A stretch of DNA of 64,000 bases from assembly GCA_030035585.1 (NCBI GenBank), contig CM057464.1, positions 77,174,919 through 77,238,918 on the forward strand, read 5' to 3'. Below are positions 23,725 through 35,047 of the stretch, piece after piece (position 1 is the stretch's first letter; each line of letters opens with the position of its first letter). The notes under the pieces are model-generated. The model saw only the letters and a list, made by a program, of their open reading frames with translations. It was not told the DNA's origin and made no database searches. The DNA comes from Dugong dugon (Eukaryota > Chordata > Mammalia > Sirenia > Dugongidae). The position numbers and the translations under genes were made by a program.

Positions 23725-24122
23725 TAAAAATGTATGGGACAATGGAAAATTACACAGCCATAAAGAAATGCAGTCCTGATACATGCTACAGTGGATGAGC
23801 CTTGAAAACATTATGCTGAGTGAAATAAGTCAGTCACGAAAGGACAAATATTATATGACCTGACTTATGTGAAATAGGCAAATGTATAGAGACCAAAGTT
23901 TATTAGCGGTTACCAGGGATGGGAGAGGAAAAGGGAAAGTCTTTGCTTAGGGGACACTGACTTTCTGTTGTTAATGGTGGCGGAATAATTCAGAAATGGA
24001 TAGAGGTGATGAATGTAATCAATGTCACTCAACTGTGCATATAAAAAATGTTGAATTGGTAAATATTTTGTTATATATATATATTTTCCACAATAAAACA
24101 ATAAAAACATATTTAAAAAAAA
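23725..24122 (+). mobile_element. L1 LINE 3' end
   Basis: 'ggaaaattacacagccataa', 'gctgagtgaaataagtcagt', 'tatagagaccaaagtttatt', 'gaatgtaatcaatgtcactc' and an A-rich tail at 24095-24121. 5'-truncated at about 400 bp. Confidence 0.88.
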
Positions 24123-24811
24123 CATAGAATATACTGCCTGGCAAATAGTAAGCCAGCAACAAAAATGTCAGCTATTATTTTAAATAAACAAATAATATAA
24201 GCTGTCAAACAAACAATTTATAGGTGAATCTAAAGGTTTTGAGATGTTTGCATCAGGAAAAGTTGATTTGGCATTTAGTTAGACACCTCCTAGGTGACCA
24301 AAAAAAAAAAAAAAAAAAGATGCTACTCACCTATGGAAGAATAGGGCATGGGCTAGGAGAGATGTAGACATTTTTAAACTATGCCAAATAGTCTGAGGCT
24401 TGGGTTAAAAGTATGGAAATTTTGAGATGATTTTTCTTTTCTACTTCTCACGGGACTGAGGATCAAAACCTTTGCCTCCTATACACCTAAAGAATTGTGA
24501 CCACATTAAATCATTAAATGATTCAATGAATATTTATTGAGACCCATTTGGGGATACAAAAAGGAATAGATACATTAACATATATTAAAATATAATTTAG
24601 ATATATTGTAATAAAAATGTAAGTGTTGCAAGGTAAGCATGAACAGATAAAGACTGTGAATATTTTTACCTTCTCTTTCTCCATTTATATCCAACAAAAA
24701 TTTACTGAACACCTGCTGTGTGCTGGACATTATTCTAAGTGCCAGTGGTATAGCAACGTACAAAATAGACAAAGCCTACCCTCATGGAGTTCACATGTAA
24801 ATGAATCAACA

Positions 24812-25049
24812 AGTAAAATAAACAAAAGGAGCCCCTGGGTGGTGCAAATCGTTAATGCACTTGGCTGCTAACAGAAAGGTTGTTGGTTCAAGTCCACCCA
24901 GAGTCACTTTGGAAAAAGGGCTTGAAATTTACTTCTAAAAAATTAGCCATTGAAAACCCTATGGAGCACAGTTCTACTTTGACACACATGAGATCGCCAT
25001 TAGTCGGAACTGACTTCATGGCAACTGGTTAAGATAAATTAGTAAAATA
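24812..25049 (+). mobile_element. AfroSINE, long form, first of an opposed pair
   Basis: The body starts 'gagcccctgggtggtgcaaa' at 24830 and ends near 'gcaactggttaagataaatt'. The 9-bp TSD 'agtaaaata' is at 24812-24820 and 25041-25049. Diverged in the middle, so probably older than its neighbour. Confidence 0.9.
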
Positions 25050-25059
25050 TACCCAACCA

Positions 25060-25258
25060 GAAACCAAACCAAACCCACTGCCGTCGGGTCGATTCCAACT
25101 CATAGTGACGCTATAGGACAGAGTAGGTGCTCATAGTGACCCTATAGGACAGAGTAGATCTGCACCATAGGGTTTCCAAGGAGTGCCTGGTGGATTCGAG
25201 CTGTTGACCTTTTTGTTAGCGGCAATAGCTCTTAACCATTACGCCACCAGGGTTTCCA
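25060..25258 (-). mobile_element. AfroSINE, opposed partner with internal 31-bp duplication
   Basis: Minus-strand short form ('accaaacccactgccgtcgg' ... 'attacgccaccagggtttcc'). A 31-nt unit is repeated in tandem at 25099-25129 and 25130-25160 with few differences, which explains the extra length. The right flank 'agtgaaatata' (25259-25269) repeats the target seen left of the first SINE and between the two. Confidence 0.93.
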
Positions 25259-25728
25259 AGTGAAATATAGACAAAGTTAAATAGTGACAAAAGCTAAAGA
25301 AAAAACGTAAAGCTACAGGGGAATATGAAGTTGGATAGGGGGTAAAATTATAGCTAAAGTGGTCTAGAAAGGCTTTATTGATAACATGATATTGAACAAA
25401 GACTTGAAAGAGATAAAGGAGCAAGCTTTGGAAATTTAGGGGAGGAGCACTGCAAGCAAAGGGAATAGATATGCAAAAGCCTTGAAGTGGGGGAGTGTGC
25501 TTAGGGTATTTAAGTAATGACAAGGAAGCCAGTGTGTCTGGACAGAGGTAGCAATGAGGATATGCGATCAGAAGGAGGGTGGGGCCGGATTCTTCTCCAT
25601 GCCTAATCCTAAATGCAGTCCTTCCCAAAGCTGTATCCTGAGTTCACTTCTTGCTTTCTCTACGCTCTTTACTTTTACCATCAGATTGTAACCAACAGGG
25701 TTAAACTGTTTCCTCTTCTGAAATGTAA

Positions 25729-26224
25729 CCAATGGGTTAATCTATTCCCCTCTCCTCCTCCCATCCCAGTCAGGCTCTCTGAGTTCCTGATAAGACATTT
25801 CTGTGTTGTCTGTGTAACAACACAAGGTTGTCTTACTGCTTCTCTACTCAAGGCTGCTTCACTACTCATTAACTGCCCTCCTCCATTTGGTCATGAGCAA
25901 TAAGCTGCAAAGTTGGCCTTAGACAAACTTCATGTGTCATACCCCCTAGCCGTCATATTGCACCCGCACTGCACCCCCATACGTGTTAATTAGTTCCTGA
26001 AATTGCCCGCCTATTCCAGAAACTTCATGAATTATGCATATGTTCCCTATTCTGAACCCTGTAACTGCCCTAAAAATCCCTAACTTTGGCGAGCTTGATT
26101 TGACACTTAGTCTCTGAGCTCCTTACTTGACTGGCTTGCAATGAAGTCCGCTTTCTCAAAGGCCTGGTGTCTGTCATTTAACTTGAGGGGGTCACACCAG
26201 GTGGGACCCATTCCCAATGGGTTA
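25729..26224 (+). mobile_element. Probable ERV-type LTR (class I-like)
   Basis: The promoter-like order 'atgaattatgcatatgttcc'+'ctattctgaaccctgtaact', 'gccctaaaaatccctaactt', 'gagctccttacttgactggc' and 'gtctgtcatttaacttgagg' resembles the U3-R-U5 layout of a gammaretrovirus-like LTR. The region is bounded by an 11-bp direct repeat 'ccaatgggtta' (25729-25739 and 26214-26224), which is longer than retroviral TSDs and may be chance. No gag, pol or env relic was recognised beside it. The exact ends are uncertain. Confidence 0.5.
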
Positions 26225-27182
26225 CAAGATCTACTCAACAATCTCAATATCCACTTCAATGATCACAAATTACATAACTTCTATAAAGAAATTCCCAATA
26301 TAAAAATAACAGTTGTGAAAATCTCCAAGTTAATGTTAAATATAATTACTGTTTCAAAGTATTAGTTATAATATTGCCAAGGTAAAAAAAAAGTGCATTT
26401 TTTTCACCCAAATATTAAAAGCTAATTATTTTAGTTAAATGCAAAGTAACAGAGTAATTTAGATAAAGCATAATTTATTTGAAAGCGACCTAATGGGCTT
26501 GATTTTGATAGCTAAGTTGTATAAATGAGCGGTGGCTTCAGAATCCATTCTGATGATTAATACTGTAAGCAGATAGCAGTGGAGAGTCATATATCTCTTG
26601 GGCTGCTGTTGATTAATTTAAGGTTTCAAAGTGAAATACTCTCTATTATTAAAAACAAACGAGTGTAAAACACAAATATGATACATCCAGTTATAAGGGG
26701 AAAGCATTGGAAACAAAATGTATATTGCATGTAACTGCTAATTATTGGTGAATTCATATATATTTTAAAATTTTTAAATAATCTCATCTTTTTAGACTAA
26801 AATCATAGGTACCAGTATTGTTGGAATGAATTAGAGATTTAAATAAGAGAACAAATAGCTAAAATTTTTTAGACACCATTATATGTAGTTATTTTATACA
26901 TTTCATTTTTATTCAAGTATTTTTTTATTTAGAACCTGGTCTTTATTCTGAAGACAATCACAAAATTGAACCATGCAAATTAAATTTTCTGATATTTAGA
27001 ATCAGTGTTCACATATATGATCACTACTTTGTTGAGAATTTGCTATCATTGCGTTCACATTGTTAGTAAATAAAAGCTTGATTAAAAATATGAAATATGA
27101 AAATAAATCAGAGAAAACCCTTAAGTTCTTTTGCATAACTTTGTGTGTTTGTTTTTAATTTCATTGAGCTTTAGGTGAAAAT

Positions 27183-27278
27183 GTCAGCCCACAAACCAAA
27201 CCCATTGCCATCGAGTTGATAAGCAGCTAGTGGGTTTGAACTGTAGATCTTTCAGTTAGCGCCACCAGGGCTCCCTAT
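27183..27278 (-). mobile_element. AfroSINE, internally deleted
   Basis: 'accaaacccattgccatcga'+'gttgat' jumps straight to 'aagcagctagtgggtttgaa', losing the middle, and ends 'gttagcgccaccagggctcc'. Confidence 0.9.
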
Positions 27279-27994
27279 AACTTTTATTTTTTACAGTCAA
27301 GTACAGACTCTCTTAAATGTATTTTACTGAAAAATTAATATATGTTGACCATTTTGTGAGTCTGTTCAAAAATATTAAATGAATGTGTTGTCTTTTTGTG
27401 TGTACATATTTCTATCAAAAAGCATATACCCTTTGCTGTGCTTAATATCAGTTTTAACAAAGCTCTAATAAGGGAAAAGATCAATGCTTTAGATACTATA
27501 ATATAGTTCTAAAGTATTTTTGAAACTCCATCAAGATTGTATAAATAGTTCTAAAATATCTTTGCAATTTTATTATTGTATCTATTGATCAAATGATTGA
27601 TTGTAAACAACCAACAGAGTTTCACAGACAGCATCATGCTCTAGAGCAGCCGTGTTTGTGTATAAATATAATATAAATCTGGCTTTGCCAAAATTAACTG
27701 GCAACCTAAATACACTAAGTATAGACTAATTTATAGATATATTTATAAATAGATAGATAAATGACACAGTAACTTCCTGCAGTTGTTTTTCTGGCCAGTT
27801 TGGTTTGAGAAAATCAAAGATGCAAACCTTCCACTGAGAGGTAACACACTATGAAACTGGAAAAGTCCATAGTCTCAAGGGTGGAGGGCAATGTGGTGTC
27901 CTTTCTTTGAGTCATTTGGAGAAAAATCATGTTTCTACTAAAAATGATACATAGAATACAGAAAAAAAAAAAAAAAGGTAGTTGGACTTAAAAC

Positions 27995-28190
27995 CAAGGG
28001 CTGCTATTTGGTGCATTTGTGAGCATGTCACTTTGGAAAAATCACTTAATCTCACTGACCTCCAGTTTCTTCACCTTAATAAGGCAATAATAGTATCTAC
28101 CTCAAGTGTTAATGAGCTAACTTGTGACAGCACCATGATAAGTACCTAGTACATAACAGGCACTGAATAAATATTAATAATATGCCATCA
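27995..28190 (+). mobile_element. MIR SINE
   Basis: 'tcactttggaaaaatcactt'+'aatctcactgacctccagtt', 'taataaggcaataatagtat'+'ctacctcaag', and 'acataacaggcactgaataa'+'atattaat'. Full MIR order in plus orientation. Confidence 0.85.
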
Positions 28191-29608
28191 TCCAATCAAT
28201 GAAAGTATAGACACAAAGCTTCTCTTTTTCATATTTATAAAGGTTGCAGTGCTAAGAGATTTCATCTTCTTGAAATATTCGAAAGCATGAAACAATCATA
28301 CATGCCCTCTTAAGTTTCAGTTTATGGTATTAATGTTCATAGGATGAAATATAGGCTGATTATTCATGAGAGAAGTGAAATGTTTATTCTGCTCATAGAT
28401 TAAGAATCAAGATAGATGATCTATATAAGGCATCTAGGGTAGAATTATGATCAGCTTTGGAAAGATCCTCTTTACAGAAAATGGATGACAGTGTAACCTC
28501 ATGCCCCAAATAAGAGAGCAATACATTTGGATATTAACACTGTGCATACATTTTTCAAAATAGTCTCCTTTCCTAGACACTCTTTAATCATTTATTTCCA
28601 ATTCAGCTTGCATATTTTGCTTACTTTGGCCCTTTATTACATAAACTAGGGGTAAGCAATTCTATAACAAAAACATTAACCTTCTGTTTTACTGTGTGGA
28701 ATTATCATCAGAACATAGTAATTATTTTCTATAAATGAGACCTTCAACTGATTAATTAGGCTCAGTGGTACATGACATTATTAAATGAAGTGTTACATGG
28801 CTTTGGTACAATTACATAAAAGTTATTGAACCCTATTTGAAATGGACATAATTTTAACTGTTTACACATATTTCCTTGGCTGAGTCATAATTCATGAGTA
28901 ACAGTAAGATTTCAGTGCTGTAAACACCAGTATAATTTCTAATTATTTCAATGCTCTAACCTAGTTGACTTTGAGTCTGAATTCATTGGTGCAAGATGAA
29001 CTGTGGCTACACATTAACAGTGATTTATATTCTTCCTCATTCAAAGCACAAATGGAATCTCATCTTTGTTTTGTACTGTTGTGAAATCACTCATTGCTTG
29101 TTAAAGGGTTATTATCATGTACCAGACTTTGGAAATTTGAATAAATATAACCAAGTTTGAGAAAAGAATATGTGAATTGATAACAATTATTCCATTTTAA
29201 CAAGGATGTTCTTTATGTGAGAAAAAAGGCCAGGTTCATCCAGGGCCACTCAGCAAGTAACTTACTTCTGGAAAAGTTTTAACTATTTTATGCTTGGAAG
29301 CATTAGGAAGTCTGCTTATTGCTAAACTTGAACGGTGTTGGATTACCACGAAGAGAAAGATGCTCATTGCTTGTCTTTACTTACTATCATTATGGCACAC
29401 TCTGAAATGAATTGTAATTAAGCATTTACATATCTCTTTTCTTTATTCCTCAGACTGGGAGTGGTAATTCCTTAGCATAGCGCACAAGTCCCTTTTCAGT
29501 CTACTTTTATGTAACCTATCTATCCAGCCTTCCTTCCATCACTTCTCTTACATACTCTATACCTAGACATAGTGGTATATCTCTGAACGACACAAATCCA
29601 TTCATGAC

Positions 29609-30120
29609 TGTCTTGGATTGAATTGTGTCACCCCAAAATATCTGTCAACTTGGCTAGGTCATGATTCCCGGCATTGTATGATTGTCTACCATTTTGTCAT
29701 CTGATGTGATTTCCCTATGTGTTGTAAATCCTATCATTATGACATAATAAGATGGATTAGTGGCAGTTATATTGATGAGATGTACAGGATTAGATGGTGT
29801 CTTAGGCCAATCTTTTTTGAGAGATAAAAGAGAGAAGCAAGCAGAGAGATATGGGGATCTCACACCACCAAGAAAGCAGTGCTGGGAGCAGAGCATGTCC
29901 TTTGGACTTGAGGTTCCTGTGCTGAGATGTTCCCAGATCAAGGGAAGACTGATGACAAGGACATTCCCCCAGAGCTGACAGACAGAGAAAGCCTTCCCCT
30001 GGAGCCAGCACCCTGAACTCGGACTTCCAGCCTACTGGACTGTGAGAGAATAAACTTCTCTTCGTTAAAGCCATCCACTTGGTGGTATTTCTGTTATAGC
30101 GACACTAGATGACTAAGACA
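29609..30120 (+). mobile_element. Solo LTR, MaLR-like, lineage-type family (copy 4, best preserved)
   Basis: A 512-bp element from 'tgtcttggattgaattgtgt' to 'cactagatgactaagaca', with a perfect 5-bp TSD 'atgac' at 29604-29608 and 30121-30125. Internal landmarks are 'gtcaacttggctaggtcatg', 'gagagataaaagagagaagc', 'actcggacttccagcctact', 'gagagaataaacttctcttc' (polyadenylation signal) and 'gtggtatttctgttatagcg'. The mixture of MLT2-like 5' wording and MaLR-like 3' wording is distinctive. This copy is the reference for the five in the window. Confidence 0.92.
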
Positions 30121-30149
30121 ATGACCCTAGGCTCATGACCATGGTAATC

Positions 30150-30360
30150 CTTCTGTCTAGATGGAATGTCCTCTATTTCTTCACCCAGAAATGTATTCAT
30201 CATTCTCCTGGAGTCCAGCTCAATTATTAGAGATTTATCTGACCTCCCCATCAAGGTGTCATATTCATACGTCTTCTATAAAGCCTTTGCCCAAATCTTC
30301 ATGTAGAACTCCTCTCATTGTGTCAGAACTATCTTTTTACCTTTCTGTCTCTTTCTCTAG
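30150..30360 (+). mobile_element. L2-like LINE relic
   Basis: 'ctagatggaatgtcctctat' and 'agcctttgcccaaatcttca' followed by 'actcctctcattgtgtcaga' are L2-like. Diverged, with approximate limits. Confidence 0.5.
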
Positions 30361-30541
30361 CAGAATGATTCTCAAAATGTTGTATATGCAAGTATCACAA
30401 GGGTACTATTTGAAAAATGCAGGCTCCTGACTCTCAGCCTTCATATTCAGGTTGAGCTGGCCTCAGCAGAATCCCAGAAATCTGCAATTTCATTTGCAGG
30501 TGTTTCTGATGCAGAAGTTCCGGAGCACACTTTGTACAAAA
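30361..30541 (+). mobile_element. MER20-type hAT DNA transposon
   Basis: 'cagaatgattctcaaaatgt', 'atttgaaaaatgcaggctcc', 'tcagcagaatcccagaaatc'+'tgcaattt' and 'caggtgtttctgatgcagaa' match the order of MER20, a non-autonomous hAT element. The right terminal repeat is degraded. Confidence 0.75.
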
Positions 30542-31382
30542 CTACATTAAACCATGAATAAACCAAAGTCTGGGCGAGGCCTTATTCATTTCTGAATACA
30601 AAGACCCAAAATAGTGATATTCAATGATTGTTGAATAAACTAATAAATAACTTTAAAATACGATATAATTTCTTTTGAATAATTTGTAAATTGCCTGGCA
30701 GTACAGCCATGTAGATTTTTGATTAGGTCTATAATTGTTCTCACAGAATTTTAATTAGTGATCAATGCCAATTTAAAGACTGCTACTGAACTTTGTCCCT
30801 AGCATTCTATTTTCCCAATATTTTTTCTGAATATTACTTGAATAAATAAATATTAGATGTGCTTATGAAAACATACATGAAGTAAGACATATAACTAATA
30901 AGCTGGTTTCAAGAATTAGTATTCAAAAAAGTAGCTCAAAACCAACACTAAGAGGCCTAAACAACAAGGTAAAATGTCACAGAGATAAAAGTACATTTCT
31001 ACATTTAGTCAAAAAAATCAACTGCAAAGATGCAAGGTGGTGTTAGAACTGGCTTGACAGTAGTTTATTTAGAAACAACCTAGGCTTTCAGTTGAAAACA
31101 AGTTCAATAAATCCCTATAATGTGACACAGACACTTAAGAAAACCACCCAGTCAGATTATATTGAAGACTTTGAGGTGAGGAACAGAAGATGTAACAGTG
31201 CCATTTCTTTACACTAGTCAACTCTAATCTATCTCGATATTATTGTTTCACATTTTAAGACAGACACTTGGACAAATGGATTGTTTCAGAAGAGAACTAG
31301 CATGTTTGGTAAAAGGGACTCATGTTACACCAAGAATAGTTGAGGGAAACCATGTATATGTGAGTATTTGCCGTGGGTACTA

Positions 31383-31850
31383 GTTTATTATTTCTACAAT
31401 AATGTTGCATAACAAACAATCACAAAATATCAACAGCATAAAACATAAGCAATTATTAATTAAGATATTTTCATGTTGGCTGGAAGTTTGTTGATTTAGG
31501 CTGGCTTGTTCAGTGTCCTCTTCCAAGCTATGGATCAAGCTACGCTTGCTGTGTTTGTTCGTTCTGGAGCCCAGCCTAAGGAGACAGCAGCTACCTGGGG
31601 GGAGCTTTCCGCATGGTGAAGACAAGAGGACAAATGAGAAACACACAGGTCTTTTAAGGTGTAGGCTGAGAAATGACACAAGGACACTTCCTCACTTTTC
31701 TATTGGTCAAAGCAAAATATGAGATAAGCTGGAGTCAGGAAAACATACCCTGCCCCTTTAGAGGGAGGGATTGAAAAATCACACAGCAAAGGTTGTGAAC
31801 ACAGGAAAGGGTGAAGAATCGTAGCCAAGAATGCATTCTACTATACTTTG
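31383..31850 (-). mobile_element. Ancient mammalian interspersed repeat (unnamed)
   Basis: 'ttgcataacaaacaatcaca' ... 'ttttctattggtcaaagcaa' ... 'gagggagggattgaaaaatc'+'acacagcaaagg' and 'gaaagggtgaagaatcgtag' form a pattern common in mammalian genomes, probably an old LTR. I cannot name the family, and orientation is a guess. Confidence 0.45.
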
Positions 31851-32084
31851 GGTTGGCTATTGATAGAGGGACAAGAACAGTTGGTAAAGTTGAAAAAAAA
31901 AAAACAAGCTAGATATGTTACCGTGTTGCTTCGCAGGGCAGATTAGAGACTGACATATATAGATGGAGGTTATAGGGAAGTAGGTGTTACTTCAATTTAA
32001 GAGTTTCCTAATAAACGGAAATATTTAAAACTGGAAGAAAGTATTTAGGAAGCAATATGGTATTAGAACAAAGGGCCCAGTAAT

Positions 32085-32515
32085 TGGAATTGGGCAGGAA
32101 TCAGTTTAAAGCTTGGACCTGCTAGTTGTTAGAGGTAAAATCCTAGCAAAGTAAACATTCTTAGTCTTAGTTTCTCTATCTGTAATGTGGAGATACACCA
32201 ATCTCTCTCATGAGATGTTCATGAAGTGCTTAGTATAGACATGTGGCACACAGAAAATGCTCCCCTTCCAAAAACCCTATTGCCGCCGAGTTGTTTCCGA
32301 CTCATAGTGACCCATAGGACAAAGTAGAACTGTCCCATAGGGTTTCCAAGGCTTTAAATCTTTAAGGAAGCAGACTACCACATCTTTCTCCCTTGGAGCA
32401 GCTGGTGGGTTTGAACAGCCAACCTTTTGGTTAGCAGCTGAGCACTTAACTGCTGTGCCACCAAGGCTCCTTAGCAAATGTTCAGTACTGTGGATATTAT
32501 TATTATTATAACCTT
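32085..32515 (+). mobile_element. MIR SINE split by an AfroSINE
   Basis: 'gggcaggaatcagtttaaag', 'gtctctatctg'-type region 'agtttctctatctgtaatgt', and 'gcttagtatagacatgtggc' on the left. The MIR tail 'agcaaatgttcagtactgtg'+'gatattattatt' resumes after the SINE. Confidence 0.75.
32268..32471 (-). mobile_element. AfroSINE, long body
   Basis: 'gccgccgagttgtttccgac', 'gggtttccaaggctttaaat', 'agcagactaccacatctttc' (the long-form insert), 'ccttttggttagcagctgag' and 'ctgtgccaccaaggctcc'. Inserted in a MIR. Confidence 0.95.
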
Positions 32516-33036
32516 GCTATCACTAGAAATGTTTATGTTCCTTGCCTAGCCCTTTGGCCTCCTCTAGTTCCTATTTCACCTATCTCCTACAATTCAATCT
32601 TACTGAATATTATGTAATACAACTCCACAACCACTTATTCTTGAATTCTAAATTCAAAAAGCTCTAAAATCAAAAGTGTTTTCTTAAATTGGGTGTCTGA
32701 ATTTATTGGCAACAAAACCTGACCTAAAGTGAAAAGAGGCTATTTATATGTCTTTATGTATCCCACTTAGTGTGGTATTTCATATGTTTCACTAGAGTAA
32801 TATTAATATATTTTTTAGCCCAGATGCCTTTCTAAAATACAAACAATTCTGAATATAAAATATCTGGTTGTGAACTTGCACTTTGGGGTCATGAACTTGA
32901 AACTATAGGATTGTGAGCTTGTACTGTAATGTGCTATATTTGTTCACCATTCTATTTCTAACACCTAGCAAATAACAAGCCTTTAATAAACACTAATGTA
33001 ATGAAACAGTGAAATAATATGTTGAGAATATTGTAA

Positions 33037-35047
33037 ATGGAATCTAATTATGGAAAATTAATTGATTTATATAATTTATATAACGATCAAAGACCACACG
33101 AGTTGTGGAATGACATCAAGAACATCATACATGAGGAAAGCAAGAGGTCATTAAAAAGACAGGAAAGAAAAAGACCAAAATGGATGTCAGAAAAGACTCT
33201 GAAAGATGCTCTTGAATATAGAGTAGCTAAAATGAATGAAGAATGATGAAGTAAAAGAGCTGAACAGAAGATTTCAAAGGGCAGCGCGAGAAGACAGAGT
33301 ATTATAATGACATGTGTGAAGATTTGGAAATAGAAAACCAAAAGGGAAGAATACCCTTGGCATTTCTCAAGCTGAAAGAACTGAACAAAAATTTCAAGCC
33401 TCGAGTTGCAATATTGAAGGATTCTATAGGGAAAGTACTAAATGACACAGGAAGCACCAAAAGAAGATGGAAGGAATACATACAGTCACGGTACCAAAAA
33501 GAATTGGTCGACATTCAACTGTTTTAGGAGGCAGCACATGCTCAAGAACCGATGGTAGTGAAGGAAGAGGTCCAAGCTGCACTGAAAGCATTAGCAAAAA
33601 AAAAAAAAAAAAGGTTCCAGAAATTGGGGACTATACCAGTTGAGATGTTGCAACAAACGGATTTAGTGCTAGAAGTACTCACTTGTCTATGCCAAGAAAT
33701 TTGGAAGACAGCTACCTGGCCAACTGATTGGAAGAGATCCATATTTGTACCCATTCCAAAGAATGGTGATCCAACAGAATGTGAAAATTATTGAACAATA
33801 TCATTATTATCACACACAAGTAAAATTTTGCTGAAGATCATTCAAAAGTGGTTGCAGCAGTATATCAGCAAGGAGCTGCCAGAAATTAAAGCCAGATTCA
33901 CAAGAGGATGCGGAATCAGGGATATCATAGCTGATGTCAGATGGATCCTGGCTGAAAGGAGACAATACAAGAAAGATGTTTACCTGTGTTTCATTGACTA
34001 CGCAAAAGCATTCGACTGTGTGGATCATAACAAATTATGGATAACATTGTGAAGAACAGGAATTCCAGAACACTTAATTGTGCTCATGCAGAACCTGTAC
34101 TTAGCCCAAGAGGCAGTCATTCGAACAGAACAAGGGGATACTGTGTGATTTAAAGTCAGGAAATGTGTGCGTCAGGGTTGTATCCTTTTACCATACTTGT
34201 TCAGTGTGTATGCTAAGCAAATAATCCAAGAAGCTGGACTATATGAAGAAGAACACAGCATTAGGATTGGAGGGAGACACATTAACAACCTGCAATATGC
34301 AGATGACACAACCTTCCTTGCTGAAAGTGAAGAGGACTTGAAGCACTTACAGTCTTCATCATGGATTACCTCTTAACGTAAAGAAAACAAAAATCCTCAC
34401 AACTGGACCAATAAGCAACATCATGATAAATGAAGAAAAGATTGAAGTTGTCAAGGATTTCATGTTACTTGTATCCATAATCAACATCCATGGAAGCAGC
34501 AGTCAAGAAATCAAATGACCCATTGCATTGTGCAAATATGCTGCAAAAGATCTCTTTAAAGTGTTATAGTGTCAAAGATGTCGCCTTAAGGACTAAGGTG
34601 CGCCTGACCCAACCCATGGTGTTTTCAGTTGCCTCATATGCATGTGAAAGCTGGACAATGAATAAGGAAGACCGAAGAAGAATCAATGCCTTTGAATATT
34701 TGGCAAAGAATATTGAATGTACAATGGACTGCCAGAAGAACAAACACATCTGTCTTGGAAGAAGTACAGCCACAATGGTCATTGGAAGCCAGAATGGCAA
34801 GACTTTGTCTCACATATTTTGGACATGTTTATCAGGAGGGACCGGTTCCTGGAGAAGGACATCATGCTTGGTAGAGTAGAGGGTCAGGAAAAAAGAGGAA
34901 GACCGTCAATAAGAGGGATTGACACAGTGGCTGGCAACAATGGGCTCAAGCATAACGATTGTGCAGATGGCGCAGGACTGATAGTGTTTCGTTCTGTTGC
35001 ACATAGGGTCGTTATGAGCTGGAACTGACTCGACGGCACTTAGCAAC
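33037..35047 (+). pseudogene. RTE-clade (BovB-like) LINE, decayed reverse-transcriptase ORF and 3' end
   Basis: About 2 kb of a non-LTR retrotransposon. One reading frame from 33312 to 34376 carries most of the reverse transcriptase but is cut by stops near 33527, 33794, 34052, 34145 and 34376, and the frame then changes twice before 34880. RT motifs can be read: FIDYAKAFDCVD (palm motif A, about 33990-34026) and LQYADDTTFLAES (catalytic YADD, about 34289-34327). A thumb-like 'MNKEDRRRINAFE' follows near 34650. No endonuclease domain was recognised, so the 5' half is missing, deleted or too diverged. The end 'ggaactgactcgacggcact'+'tagcaaca' matches the tails of long-form AfroSINEs. In life such a protein nicks DNA and copies its RNA at the nick (target-primed reverse transcription), and the family is a plausible mobiliser of AfroSINEs. 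It cannot make protein now. The left limit is uncertain (33037-33090). Confidence 0.9.

Larger units (their letters stand above)
24690..25590 (-). mobile_element. L2 LINE relic interrupted by two AfroSINEs
   Basis: The reverse complement of an L2 3' end: 'caaaaatttactgaacacct'+'gctgtgtgctggacattatt', 'ccctcatggagttcacatgt' and, beyond the SINEs, 'ggtctagaaaggctttattg' and 'atgcaaaagccttgaagtgg'. The two SINEs occupy 24821-25258. Confidence 0.8.

Noticed and set aside
25239-25628. 129-codon minus-strand open frame
   Set aside because: It runs through AfroSINE and L2 sequence, so it is an accidental frame in repeats.
33312-34879. Chain of open frames that looks like a multi-exon gene
   Set aside because: They are pieces of one decayed RTE reverse transcriptase with in-frame stops and frame changes, not exons.
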